Source: Fibrobacterota bacterium
GTDB taxonomy: Bacteria; Fibrobacterota; Fibrobacteria; UBA11236
Direction of reading: 5' to 3'
Length of the DNA: 64,000 nucleotides
Assembly (NCBI GenBank): GCA_019509785.1
Contig: JAEKLQ010000033.1
Location: 48,997 to 112,996 of the forward strand
Shown: in pieces, positions 50,713-59,254 of the stretch
Numbering within the stretch: the first letter of the stretch is position 1
Layout of the letters: each line of letters starts with the position of its first letter
The notes under the pieces: model-generated
Databases searched by the model: none
Told to the model about the DNA's origin: nothing
The model's input: only the letters and a program-made list of their open reading frames with translations
Made by a program: the position numbers and the translations under genes

Positions 50713-51435
50713 TCAAGAGCCCGCGATCTTCTGCAAGGCGCTTTCGATGCGTTTGATGATGATCTGGTTTTGCGGGCTGACGGTCAGGGCCTGCTTCCAG
50801 GTCACCAGGGCCGCGTCCTCGTTACCCGATTCCCACAGCACGTTGCCGAGGTTCAGGTAGGCGCTCACGAAACCGGGATCCAAAGCGATGAGGTACTCGA
50901 AGGTCTCTTGGGCTTCCTTGTACCGCCCGAGGCTGTATTCCAGGATGCCGGCGAGATTGAGGACGTACTTGTTGCGCGGATCCACGCGGCGCGCGAGCTG
51001 GAGGTTTTCCAACGCGGGTTCGAAGCGCTGATGCACGTACTGCTTGTTGCCCAGGTGGAAGAGGGCGATGGCCCAATTCTCGGCGATAGCGGCGGTGTCC
51101 CGCAAGCGCGCGCAAACGGAGTACGCATCCGCGACGGCCTGCCAGACGGGCTCGCTGTCGGCGCTGACGGCTTTGGCCTTCAAGGCCAGTTCTTGCAATA
51201 CCAGGGCTTGGCCGTAACGGGCCTCGAAGGAGGCGGGATGGCGATCCAATTCGGCATCGAAGAGACGGAGGGCGCGGGGATAATCGCCCACCCGGTAGCA
51301 TTCCTTGGCGCGATTCAAATCGCCGGAACAGCCTACGAGCATGGCCGCGGCCGGGAGGACGGCGATCCAAAGGCCGGCGGCCTTCCGGACCGGGGCCGGG
51401 ACGATGCTGGCGCTTTGCTTAACCATCGATGCCAT
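50713..51435 (-). CDS. TPR-repeat lipoprotein
   Basis: A 240-aa protein with a lipoprotein signal (VLPAAAMLVGCSGD, lipobox LVGC) followed by several TPR units: AKECYRVGDYPRALRLFDAE, WAIALFHLGNKQYVHQRFEP, LAGILEYSLGRYKEAQETFE, and LGNVLWESGNEDAALVTWKQ. TPRs mediate protein contacts, here probably in the periplasm at the inner face of the outer membrane or anchored to the inner membrane. GAGGGA lies close upstream, and the second ATG (MVKQ) may be the actual start. The gene abuts the Ser/Thr kinase start with no gap and follows the 871-aa protein by 22 nt. It could link an envelope signal to the kinase's extracytoplasmic part (inference). Confidence 0.85.
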   Translation of the reverse strand: MASMVKQSASIVPAPVRKAAGLWIAVLPAAAMLVGCSGDLNRAKECYRVGDYPRALRLFDAELDRHPASFEARYGQALVLQELALKAKAVSADSEPVWQAVADAYSVCARLRDTAAIAENWAIALFHLGNKQYVHQRFEPALENLQLARRVDPRNKYVLNLAGILEYSLGRYKEAQETFEYLIALDPGFVSAYLNLGNVLWESGNEDAALVTWKQALTVSPQNQIIIKRIESALQKIAGS

Positions 51436-51457
51436 GTCCCTCGCGAAATCCGCGGCG

Positions 51458-54073
51458 CTAATCCACCACGCGCATGACCCGGTCCCGGATCAACCGCATC
51501 TTCTCCCCTTCCAGGGAGCCGCAGGCCTTATCGATATCCGCCTGGATCCCGGAGAGGAGTTCCAAGAGGCGGCGCTCGAGCTCGGCCGGAGGGGCCGTGT
51601 CGAAAATGCGCTGCATCTCGGCCATGTAGCCGCGCTCGAAACCGCGTCCCCACCCCTCGCGCGGTCGGGTATCGCCCAACCCCGGGATGAGAGGCGAGGG
51701 TTTCCCGTCCGCTCCGAGCCAAACCATGTATTTCGCCTTCAGGGCCAGCTTGTCTTCGGGCGTGAGATGCAAGAGCCGCAAGAGGTGGGCTTCCAAATCG
51801 TCCAGGAAATCCGCCGACGGGAAACCCGGGGCCGGAACCCCGGGGGCGGAGGACTTGGCCCGCCATAGCAAGGCGCAGTAGGCGAGGAAGGGATCGCTGT
51901 TCCCCAGGGCGGGCGCGGCGCCCGCATAGGCGAGCTTTCCATCTTCGCCGAAACGCGGGGGTTCCTGCGCCGCCATGCGCGTGCCGGACAATTCCATCGC
52001 CAGTTGGATGGCCCCCATGATGAGGCGCAAGGCCACCTCGTCGATCTCGGCCGCGTCCGCCCATAAGGTGGTTTCCCGGCCGTCGGAAAAGCCTGCGCTG
52101 GATCGCGGACGCATGTCCACCATCCCCGGCCGCGCGGCGGGCAATCGGTCCCGCAAACGGAATTGCACCTCCGGAAGCACGGGGCGGAAGCCGTATATCG
52201 TGACGATGAGGGCTTCCAGGGAAGCCAGAAAGCCCGGGCCGTCGAGGCTGAAGGCGTCTTCCAAAGCCTCGGCGAGACCAGGGGGCAATCCCAAACGGAT
52301 ATGCATGCCCTCGCCTTGCAGCAAGCGGGCCAGGCGGCTGGCGGCGCGGCCGCCGGCCGGAGTCAGGCCGTAAGCCATGCAGGTATCCAAGGCGCGCACC
52401 TTGGCCAGTTGCGCGGCGAGGGTCTTGAAGATCGGGGAGCGCGTGGTCAGCTTCTTGCGGACCCGGCCCAACAATGTTTCCCAATCCCCCAATAACGTTT
52501 CGTACTCCCGCGAGGATATTTGTCCCACCACGACGGCGGCCGGCAAGGCCGGTTCGCCGAGCTGGGAATTGCCGACAGCGGGTTTACCGATAACGGCATT
52601 ACCGAGAGCCGGTTTACCGAGGACGATCTCTGCAACCGCCGTTCTTTCGGGCGGGGTCGTTTCAACCGGACCGTCCTCGAATGGGGCGGTGGGCAAGCGG
52701 GGCGGCGCATCGGCAAGCGAAGGGGAAGCCGGCGCGAGGGAACGGAAGGCGAGGGCTTGATCGCCGGCGTCGAAGCGGGCGGCCTCCAAAAGATCGGGGG
52801 AAGAGCGCGGGGCGAGCGCCGGCTCGGCTTCCTGGCCCCCGGGAGCCAAGGCGAGGAACTCGCCCGTCTGCATCCCCTTGGCCAATTCGCCGGCCCTGCG
52901 GATGGCCGACATGTAATCGAAGCGCGCTTGCTGGCGATCCTCGAGGACGCGCGCCGCCGAGCGGCGTTCGCCTTTGAGCAGATGGTTGAAATGCTCCAGG
53001 ATGGATCGGATTTGGCGATCCTTATGCCCGTCCTGCTGCTGCACCTTGTGGACCATGGCGTCGGCCAGGGTGGTGAGCGCGCGATCGATGGGGCCTTCGA
53101 CCTTGGCCAGGCGGGCCCCGGCGGCCATGACCAGTTCCGTCGCCGAGTAGCGGGCTCCGCGCAAGGCGAAGCCTTCTTCGGTAAGGGTTTCGGGCATGAG
53201 CAAGGTGAGTTCCGACCCGAACACGCCGATGTTCTGGAGCAGTTCGATCAAATCCTCGTGGTACAGGCCGCTTACGTCCAGCACCAATTCCTTGACCATG
53301 GACAAGGTGGGATTGGCCACGCTACGGTTGAAGAGCACGGTGCGCGCGCCCAGGAAGACGTCCATGGGGCCGACCTGGAATTCCAGCCTGCCGATGCTGC
53401 GTTGGTTGAAGCGCACGGCGATGTCGACCACTTCCAGGATTACCCCGATGCAAAGGGCCGGGGCATCGTTGAGGTTGCCGATGAGCGGCATGCGCGCCGC
53501 CCGCGCGACCAGGCGGAACAGATCGGCCAGCCCGCGGTTGGTGGTAGGGTGATTGGACTCCAGCAACTCGCGGTAGCGCTTGACCATTCCCGGATCGAAG
53601 CTTTCGCCGGGCTTGCGCCCTTCCCCGATGCGTCTGGCGAAGGCGTGGAATGTCCCCTTCTCCGAGGCGGTCACGTAGGTTTGGCGGGTCTGATCCAAAT
53701 CCGCCGCTTGGCGCAACAGGCCCAGATACGTTCCCAACTCGTAGCCCGGGTCGGCGGATTTAAGCTGCGCTTCCATTTCCGCGATGAACTGGTGGGACGG
53801 ATGGGTGTCCATCCGCCCGAACTGATCTTTTCGCAAATGCAGGAACTTGTAAATGTCATCGTCCAGCTTTTGCCACTCGTCGTTCGGGAGTTCCGATGGA
53901 TCGAGGTAGTCGGGCACGGACGCGGTCCGCATCAGGGCGCGTTTGCGATGCCGGGGCCCGGTCGCCATCCCGACTTCGGTCGGTTCGAGCTTGGCGGGAA
54001 CGGCCGGTTCGTTGCGGGATAGCACCGCGGCTTGCCGGATGATCTCTTGTGTTTCCTTGACGCCGATGGGCAC
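51458..54073 (-). CDS. Large uncharacterised cytosolic protein, 871 aa, first gene of the kinase operon
   Basis: No domain is recognised. The GTG at 54073 is chosen because GGGAGGAG precedes it by about 7 nt; the frame extends to 54298 but with no signal. Residues 1-430 are mostly helical (VPIGVKETQEIIRQAAVLSR onward) with a beta-like patch (GRLEFQVGPMDVFLGARTVL). A Pro/Ala-rich linker (~500-560 of this numbering) contains a quasi-repeat of GKPALGNAVIGKPAVGNSQL. The C-terminal third is helical again (LAKVRALDTCMAYGL, AAEIDEVALRLIMGAIQLAM). There is no signal peptide or membrane helix. As the first gene of an operon with TPR lipoprotein, Ser/Thr kinase and FHA activator, it may be a kinase substrate or scaffold (inference). 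Confidence 0.7.
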   Translation of the reverse strand: MPIGVKETQEIIRQAAVLSRNEPAVPAKLEPTEVGMATGPRHRKRALMRTASVPDYLDPSELPNDEWQKLDDDIYKFLHLRKDQFGRMDTHPSHQFIAEMEAQLKSADPGYELGTYLGLLRQAADLDQTRQTYVTASEKGTFHAFARRIGEGRKPGESFDPGMVKRYRELLESNHPTTNRGLADLFRLVARAARMPLIGNLNDAPALCIGVILEVVDIAVRFNQRSIGRLEFQVGPMDVFLGARTVLFNRSVANPTLSMVKELVLDVSGLYHEDLIELLQNIGVFGSELTLLMPETLTEEGFALRGARYSATELVMAAGARLAKVEGPIDRALTTLADAMVHKVQQQDGHKDRQIRSILEHFNHLLKGERRSAARVLEDRQQARFDYMSAIRRAGELAKGMQTGEFLALAPGGQEAEPALAPRSSPDLLEAARFDAGDQALAFRSLAPASPSLADAPPRLPTAPFEDGPVETTPPERTAVAEIVLGKPALGNAVIGKPAVGNSQLGEPALPAAVVVGQISSREYETLLGDWETLLGRVRKKLTTRSPIFKTLAAQLAKVRALDTCMAYGLTPAGGRAASRLARLLQGEGMHIRLGLPPGLAEALEDAFSLDGPGFLASLEALIVTIYGFRPVLPEVQFRLRDRLPAARPGMVDMRPRSSAGFSDGRETTLWADAAEIDEVALRLIMGAIQLAMELSGTRMAAQEPPRFGEDGKLAYAGAAPALGNSDPFLAYCALLWRAKSSAPGVPAPGFPSADFLDDLEAHLLRLLHLTPEDKLALKAKYMVWLGADGKPSPLIPGLGDTRPREGWGRGFERGYMAEMQRIFDTAPPAELERRLLELLSGIQADIDKACGSLEGEKMRLIRDRVMRVVD
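52530..52625 (-). repeat. Short degenerate coding repeat in the 871-aa protein linker
   Basis: Within this stretch the coding strand encodes overlapping units of the pattern GKPxxGN/GEP: LGKPALGN, IGKPAVGN, LGEPALP, with the matching DNA units of about 24 bp showing codon-level divergence. It is a flexible, proline-containing linker that could expand or contract. Units are few (three) and imperfect. Confidence 0.55.
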
Positions 54074-54312
54074 CGAAAAACTCCTCCCGCCCCGTCGGAT
54101 AACCAGTCGGGAAACGGTCGCGGACGAAAAACCGCTAAATATAGCTTCCCATAAGTTAGCGCCGACCGGCAAACCCCGATCGCTAAACCGCGAAGAGCCA
54201 AAGAAAAGCAATCGACCCGGAAGGGTCGCGGTCCCGGCATTATTAGGGACGAAGCGGGAGGCGCGGTTGGCATACCCCGTCCGAATGGCTATTTTCACCC
54301 CCTTTCGATAAT

Positions 54313-55368
54313 ATGATCATCCCGCTACATCCCCGCCTAACGGATCCGGAGCTAAAAGAGCTCGAGGCCATCGCTTCGGAGTTCGGGGTCCGCATCCAGC
54401 CCATCCACGGCATCGAGCGTTCGATCTACGCCATCCTCGGGGATGAAACCTCGCAGGATCTGCTCAACCGCCTGGAAGGCCTGGAATTCGTGGAGCGCGT
54501 CGACCGCATCCAGGCGCCTTACAAGCTGATGTCGCGGGAAAGCAAATTGAACCACCACCGCATCCGCGTGGGGAACAAGGAGCTGCCCGGGGATTTCTGC
54601 GTGATCGCCGGGCACTGCACCATCGACCCCAAGAACAAGGCCATGTTCCTGGAGACCGCCTTCGCGGTGAAGGAAGCCGGCGCCGATATGCTCCGGGGCG
54701 GCGTATGGAAGCCGCGCACCTCGCCGCATTCCTTCCAGGGCGATGCCAAGAGCCTCGACATCCTCCTCGAGGCGCGCGAGCGCACCGGGATGCAAATCAA
54801 CACTGAGGTGATGGATTTCGAGCAATTGAAACTGTGCGTGGACGCCAAGGTGGATTCGCTTCAGATCGGGGCGCGCAGCGCGCTCAACTATCGCCTGCTC
54901 CAACAGGTGGGCGAGCTCACCAAGTCCACCGGTACGCGCGTGCTCTTGAAACGCAGCATGCATATGGGCCCGGTTTCCGAATTCATCTTGGCGGCCGAAT
55001 ACATCGTGGCGCAGGGCAATCCCAACGTCATGCTCTGCCCGCGCGGCACCGTGCCCACCATCGAAGGCTTCCGCAATTCGCCGGACGAAAGCATTACCCT
55101 GCTCTTGAAGGAACGCACTTGGGCCCCGGTAGTCGTCGATCCTTCGCATAGCGTCGGCAAGGCCGTGTACGTGCCCAGCGCCTGCCTGGCCGCCGCGGGC
55201 TACGGCGCCGACGGCATCCTCATCGAAACCCATTGCCAGCCCAAGAAGGGCGTGGGCGACGATCCCAAGCAAGCGGTGACCCCGGACGTGCTGGCCCAAA
55301 TCGTGCGGGACACCCGCCAGATCCACGCCATGGCCGCCCGTTATCTGCCGAAGGCCGCCGTCTCGTGA
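54313..55368 (+). CDS. aroF: 3-deoxy-7-phosphoheptulonate (DAHP) synthase, divergent AroF type
   Basis: First enzyme of the shikimate pathway, condensing PEP and erythrose-4-phosphate. The 351-aa layout (ferredoxin-like N-terminal domain about 1-75, then a TIM barrel) fits the AroF/type I-beta family. Landmarks GGVWKPRTSPHSFQG, VDSLQIGARSALNYRLLQQV, AAEYIVAQGNPNVMLCPRGT and VVVDPSHSVGKAVYV are present. The metal ligand block usually GPC(S/A)VE reads AGHCTID here, and the ligand-bearing end reads ILIETHCQPKKGVGDDPKQA. The Cys, His, Glu and Asp ligands are thus kept but neighbouring residues are not. The ATG at 54313 is preceded immediately by GATAAT. The stop overlaps the helicase GTG. Either a diverged DAHP synthase or an altered-specificity relative. 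Confidence 0.8.
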   Translation: MIIPLHPRLTDPELKELEAIASEFGVRIQPIHGIERSIYAILGDETSQDLLNRLEGLEFVERVDRIQAPYKLMSRESKLNHHRIRVGNKELPGDFCVIAGHCTIDPKNKAMFLETAFAVKEAGADMLRGGVWKPRTSPHSFQGDAKSLDILLEARERTGMQINTEVMDFEQLKLCVDAKVDSLQIGARSALNYRLLQQVGELTKSTGTRVLLKRSMHMGPVSEFILAAEYIVAQGNPNVMLCPRGTVPTIEGFRNSPDESITLLLKERTWAPVVVDPSHSVGKAVYVPSACLAAAGYGADGILIETHCQPKKGVGDDPKQAVTPDVLAQIVRDTRQIHAMAARYLPKAAVS

Positions 55369-56639
55369 AGAATCCGGGCCGCCGCCCGCCCGACGACCCT
55401 TGGCATTTCCTCCCTGATCCCCTGCGCGCGGCGGTCGCGCATCTCGGTTTCGCGCAGCCCACCCCTATCCAAGCGGCCGTACTGCCGCGCGCCCTGGCGG
55501 GCGAAAGCCTACGGGCGCTGGCGCCCACGGGCACGGGTAAAACCCTGGTCTACCTGTTGGCGGCCCAGAGCGCCCTCGCCCGCCGGACGTCCCGCGCCCT
55601 CATCCTGGTGCCGACCCGCGAACTCGCCTATCAAGTAACCCGGATGTTACGTGAGCTCGATGCGGGCCTGGGGCGGGAATCCGCCTTGGCCATCGGCGGG
55701 CACCCGAAGGATAGCCAAGTGCGCCGCCTCCAGGACGGCTGGCGGGTCCTGGTAGCCACGCCGGGCCGCCTGCTGGATTTGCTCGAGGAAAAATCCGTCT
55801 CGCTTTCTTCCGTGGCCTTGGTGGCGATTGACGAATTCGACAAGTTGATCGGCATGGGCTTCACCGAGCAGGTGGCCGCCGTGCTGAAGGCCGTGCCTGC
55901 GAAGGCGCAAAAGCTGCTCCTCTCGGCCACGGGACCGGATGCGCCGGAGTCCGCAGAGGGCGGCCCTGCCGCGAAGGCCGTCGCGCCGGAGCCGCACCTG
56001 GAAGCGGACCTGGGCCTGGGCCCTTTGCCCTTGATCACCGTCGACCGCGAGACCGGCAGCCGCACCATGGAAGAGGCCTTCTTCTTCCTCAAATCCGATC
56101 GCAAGAAGGGCGACCTGCTCCTGGCCGAACTGGCGCCGACGCAGGGACAGGCCATCGTGTTCGTGGGGAACCGCGAGAAAGCGAACCATTTGAACGGGCT
56201 TTTGCGTCTGCGCGGGATCGGCTGCCGCGCCTTGCACGGCCATCTGCCGCAATCCGAGCGCGCCGATGCCTACAACGCCTTCCTGGCCGGGGAGTTCCGG
56301 GTCCTGGTCGCCACCGACCTGGCCGCCCGCGGATTGGACATGCCCGAAGTGGACCTGATCGTCAACTACGATCTGCCCAGGCATTATAAGGACTACGTGC
56401 ACCGCACCGGCCGCGCGGCCCGTCGCGGCCGGGCCGGACGCTGCGCGAGCTTCGCCGGGCCGGGGGAATACCTGGCCATGCGCAATCTGGAAAAGGAATT
56501 TCCCGGGCCCTTGCCGACCCATCCCGCCTTCGCCAATCGCGACGCTTGGTTCCGCGATGCCAAGCGTAACCACGATCACAAGGTTAGCCAGGGCGAGAAG
56601 GCGGAACAGATCCGACGGGAACAGGGCCTAGGCGGCTAG
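55365..56639 (+). CDS. DEAD-box-family RNA helicase (DEFD variant)
   Basis: A 424-aa RNA helicase. The Q motif is FAQPTPIQ, motif I ALAPTGTGKT, Ia LVPTRELAYQV, motif II VAIDEFDKLIGMGF (DEFD instead of DEAD), and motif III SATG. The second domain has IVFVGNREKANHLNGLLR, VATDLAARGLDMPEVDLIVN and motif VI HRTGRAARRGRAG. The DEFD motif is common in Bacteroidota-type helicases. A loop of ~40 residues (GPDAPESAEGGPAAKAVAPE) is inserted after motif III, separating the two domains. The GTG start at 55365 overlaps the DAHP synthase stop (GTGA), which defines the start although the frame is open upstream. RNA remodelling or ribosome assembly is the probable role. Confidence 0.92.
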   Translation: MKNPGRRPPDDPWHFLPDPLRAAVAHLGFAQPTPIQAAVLPRALAGESLRALAPTGTGKTLVYLLAAQSALARRTSRALILVPTRELAYQVTRMLRELDAGLGRESALAIGGHPKDSQVRRLQDGWRVLVATPGRLLDLLEEKSVSLSSVALVAIDEFDKLIGMGFTEQVAAVLKAVPAKAQKLLLSATGPDAPESAEGGPAAKAVAPEPHLEADLGLGPLPLITVDRETGSRTMEEAFFFLKSDRKKGDLLLAELAPTQGQAIVFVGNREKANHLNGLLRLRGIGCRALHGHLPQSERADAYNAFLAGEFRVLVATDLAARGLDMPEVDLIVNYDLPRHYKDYVHRTGRAARRGRAGRCASFAGPGEYLAMRNLEKEFPGPLPTHPAFANRDAWFRDAKRNHDHKVSQGEKAEQIRREQGLGG

Positions 56640-56737
56640 GCAAATCCCCTAAGGCCGCCCCCCGAGACGCATATTCGATTGGGGGAGATCGTTCCGAAGA
56701 GCGGCCCATTTTTTCGCCCAGATAGGTGCGAATCTTT

Positions 56738-56855
56738 TTGCGCCAACGCCTCTCCGATATTACTTTAGCGCATAACCCTCGATTAGTGACCGTTGCGCGG
56801 GTAATAACGGCCTAATCACTAACGGCGGCTCCGTAAGGAGCCGCCGTCCTCTTTT
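56738..56855 (+). ncRNA. Possible small RNA or 3'-UTR ending in a terminator
   Basis: Between the helicase stop and the terminator the sequence is more AT-rich than its surroundings and folds. GATTAG (56781-56786) and CCGTT (56790-56794) pair with AACGG (56806-56810) and CTAATC (56812-56817), and an intrinsic terminator follows at 56822-56855. A weak TTGCGC/TACTTT promoter pair (56738-56743, 56761-56766, 17 bp) precedes it. Either a short independent RNA of about 90 nt or the helicase 3'-UTR. Confidence 0.25.
56822..56855 (+). terminator. First of two near-identical intrinsic terminators
   Basis: An 11-bp perfect stem ACGGCGGCTCC/GGAGCCGCCGT (56822-56832, 56837-56847) with a GTAA tetraloop is followed by CCTCTTTT. 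It is the strongest intrinsic terminator in the window, placed for the helicase operon or a small RNA. Confidence 0.8.
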
Positions 56856-56867
56856 AAGGACTACTTG

Positions 56868-56896
56868 GGCGGCTACCGGAGCCGCCGTCCTCTTTT
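56868..56896 (+). terminator. Second intrinsic terminator, repeat of the first
   Basis: GGCGGCT (56868-56874) and AGCCGCC (56880-56886) form a 7-bp stem around ACCGG, followed by GTCCTCTTTT, the same tail as the terminator 32 nt upstream. It reaches the stop codon of the convergent gene at 56896, so it insulates that gene from read-through. The pair looks like a tandem duplication with one degenerate arm. Confidence 0.7.
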
Positions 56897-57849
56897 CAGG
56901 CCTGTATTTGGCGTTTCCCCGCCCGGCGCACCTCGTCCTTCACGGCTTCGATCAGGTCGTACAGGTTCCGGAACGACTGGGCTTGGGAATCGTTTATAGC
57001 CTCGCGCAAATCCACGGAGACGGTGCGGGCGGCTTTGAATTCGGCCGTCGGCGGCAAGCAGCGGAGTACGTCTTCCCGGGAAGCGGGGAAACGCACGGCC
57101 GCGAACTTCTCCGCCAATCGCTGATTCTCCTCGGAGCCGGGCGAAGCGCCGCCCAAGCGCCCCAGCACGGCGGTCCAATCCGAAGGGGGGCTGGCCGGGC
57201 GCGGCCGGTTCTCCCCTTCCTCGGCGAGGGATCGATCCCCGGGCAATCCGGAAATCCCGACGTCACGACCGAAAGCTTGGGTCGCGGTGACCTGGGGGCG
57301 TTCGCCCAGATCGCGGCCCTGCCCGATCTGATCGCCTTGCCCGGGCAATCCCTCTTCGGGGCGGGAGGACCCGGGCGATGCGGACCGTCGATTGGCTTCC
57401 TGCTTGGCGGTAGAGTCGAAACCCTGGGCTGCCGTCCTGCCTCCTGGCCCGGCTCCCTCGGGTGCATCATTTTCGCCCGATCCCGCGCCTATGGCTTCCT
57501 CGCCCCAAAGCTTGCCGGCCAGGGAACCCGAGCCGCGGGCGAAATCCTCGGTCTCGGCCACCGCGGCTTCGCTGCCCATGTAATCATTGGTCCTATCGAA
57601 GTTGATCTCGGCGTTAGGTCCCGCGCCGGAGGCGCTATCCCCGGCATCATCCACGATATCGCCGGTATTGGCCGTGCGCCGGATGGATTCCTTGTCCGGG
57701 TTTTGGCCCGTAACCACCGAGATACGGCTTTCGTCCGGCGCGAGCTCGGGATGATCCCCCAGCCATTCCCGTTCGGGGTCCTGGGCGGCTCCCGGAACCG
57801 ATTCGTCGGGCGCCTCGCGCTCCTGATTTTCCATGTCTTTCGGTTCCAT
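56896..57849 (-). CDS. Acidic, mostly disordered hypothetical protein, 317 aa
   Basis: The first 230 residues are acidic, Gly/Ser/Pro-rich and low in hydrophobics (EREWLGDHPELAPDE, GSGENDAPEGAGPGGRTAAQ), so probably disordered. The C-terminal ~85 residues (LAEKFAAVRFPASREDVLRC, then SFRNLYDLIEAVKDEVRRAG) form a helical unit. The LxxVxFPAxxxDVLxxLP pattern is reminiscent of DUF2795, a weak match. GAGGTGAGG upstream supports the ATG at 57849. Cytosolic; no operon partner. It could be a structural or stress-linked protein; function unknown. Confidence 0.65.
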   Translation of the reverse strand: MEPKDMENQEREAPDESVPGAAQDPEREWLGDHPELAPDESRISVVTGQNPDKESIRRTANTGDIVDDAGDSASGAGPNAEINFDRTNDYMGSEAAVAETEDFARGSGSLAGKLWGEEAIGAGSGENDAPEGAGPGGRTAAQGFDSTAKQEANRRSASPGSSRPEEGLPGQGDQIGQGRDLGERPQVTATQAFGRDVGISGLPGDRSLAEEGENRPRPASPPSDWTAVLGRLGGASPGSEENQRLAEKFAAVRFPASREDVLRCLPPTAEFKAARTVSVDLREAINDSQAQSFRNLYDLIEAVKDEVRRAGKRQIQA

Positions 57850-58001
57850 GCCTCACCTCGGATCCACGGGCATGGAATCGCCATGCCTGCCGAACGTTAG
57901 TTTGAAGATAAATTCGGCCGGGGGCGGTGCAAGCGCCGTGCCGGGAGAGGCGGGCGCGTCGGAAAGGGGGATTTAACGGCTAAGTCGGAAAGGGGCCGGG
58001 C

Positions 58002-58757
58002 TCAGCCGCCTTTGCTTTTCTTAAGCAGTTGCTCGAAGTAGTCCAAGGATCGTTCCTGGGCCAAGCGGCCGTTGACGAAGATGGTGGGCGTGCCCTCCAC
58101 CCCTACCTTGCGGCCCAATTCGATATCTTCTTCCAGCGTTTTGGAGACCTCGGGAGACAGCGCCATATCCTTCTTGAAGCGCTCCATGTTCAAGCCCAGT
58201 TCCTTGGCCACGGCCAAGTACAGGGAATCCTTCAGATCGCGGTAATGCGGCGCGACCTTATAGCGGAATTCGAAGAACTTGCCCTGCTTGCCGGCGGCGA
58301 TGGCGGCGGCGGCGGCGGGACGCGATTGCGGGTGGAAGCTTAAGGGGAAGTTCTTGTAGATCACGCGTACGTCCTTGGGGTGGGCGCGCGTGAGCGAATC
58401 GAGGGTGGGCGCGAACTGGGAGCAATACGGGCATTGCAGATCGGAAAACTCGACGACGGTAAGGGCCGCGTTCTTGGGGCCGGTGGCGAAAGAGTTCCCC
58501 ACCGGGATGTCCTTGGGAGTCGTGTCCGCCGGCGGCCGCCAGCCCACGCGCGTGGCGACGAAATCGTTCTTCTCCTGCATGGAGGATAAAATCCTGAGGA
58601 TGGAATCCTGCTTGGCTTCCAGCTTATCGAGGCGGCCCTGGAGGGATTCCTGCTTCGCATCCGCCTTGGCGAGGGGGTGCTCCGCGTCTGGGGTGGAGCA
58701 ATTCCCCAGCAGGAACCCGGACGCCAACAAGGCCAACACGGTGGATACGGGCTTCAT
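58002..58757 (-). CDS. Lipid-anchored DsbA/DsbG-like thioredoxin-fold oxidoreductase
   Basis: A 251-aa envelope protein. The signal peptide has lipobox LLGNC, followed by a short coiled-coil region (QESLQGRLDKLEAKQDSILR). The thioredoxin-fold domain begins at AALTVVEFSDLQCPYCSQFA with active site CPYC, has the helical insertion of DsbA-like proteins (AAAAIAAGKQGKFFEFRY), and the cis-Pro loop VEGTPTIFVNGRL. It resembles the DSBA_oxidored/thioredoxin_4 group of disulfide oxidants or isomerases. AAGGAG lies 7 nt upstream of the ATG at 58757. No DsbB or DsbD partner is adjacent. Several envelope proteins in this window carry many cysteines and are plausible substrates. Confidence 0.9.
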   Translation of the reverse strand: MKPVSTVLALLASGFLLGNCSTPDAEHPLAKADAKQESLQGRLDKLEAKQDSILRILSSMQEKNDFVATRVGWRPPADTTPKDIPVGNSFATGPKNAALTVVEFSDLQCPYCSQFAPTLDSLTRAHPKDVRVIYKNFPLSFHPQSRPAAAAAIAAGKQGKFFEFRYKVAPHYRDLKDSLYLAVAKELGLNMERFKKDMALSPEVSKTLEEDIELGRKVGVEGTPTIFVNGRLAQERSLDYFEQLLKKSKGG

Positions 58758-58883
58758 GGGACGGCTCCTTGGGAATGGGGTCAGGTCGGGTAAAGTAAAA
58801 ACTTTCCCTTTCCGGGAAACGCCGGGTCCGTATCGACGGCCGCATTCCGCTAGGGGTTCTTTCCGAAATGCTACTTTTCGGAA

Positions 58884-59216
58884 GTGCTCAAGTTTCTGCT
58901 TAGTTGCGTTTCGACGGTGTCCGTGCTGGCCAGCGGCCTCTTGCTATGGCGGACGGATTTCTTCCCGGAAAAGCTCCCGGGGGGCCTAGGCGCTTGGCTC
59001 GCCGCGTTTTTCGGCCTATTCCATGATCCCTTCGCCTCCCTCTTCCTGTACGGCCTCACCTTGGCGGTGGTCATGGGTAGTTGGTTCATCACCGAGATCG
59101 TCCTCAGCCTGGCGTATTCCATCTTGGCGGCGACGCTGTCCTTCCTTTGCCTGCTGGGGTTCCTGAGCGTGCATTATCCGCCGCTCTACCAGTACATCCA
59201 AGCCATCGCGAAGTAA
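58884..59216 (+). CDS. Small integral membrane protein, 110 aa
   Basis: About three hydrophobic helices (LLSCVSTVSVLASGLLLW, GAWLAAFFGLFHDPFASLFL, ILAATLSFLCLLGFLSV) fill most of the protein. A periplasmic or cytosolic loop carries FFPEKLPGG. The start is GTG at 58884, and no clear ribosome binding site is present. No family is recognised. It precedes the ArsC-like gene by 38 nt on the same strand and may be co-transcribed with it. Confidence 0.55.
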   Translation: MLKFLLSCVSTVSVLASGLLLWRTDFFPEKLPGGLGAWLAAFFGLFHDPFASLFLYGLTLAVVMGSWFITEIVLSLAYSILAATLSFLCLLGFLSVHYPPLYQYIQAIAK

Positions 59217-59254
59217 GGATCCGGAACGCGGGCGGGGGCGAAGACCGAGGCAGA

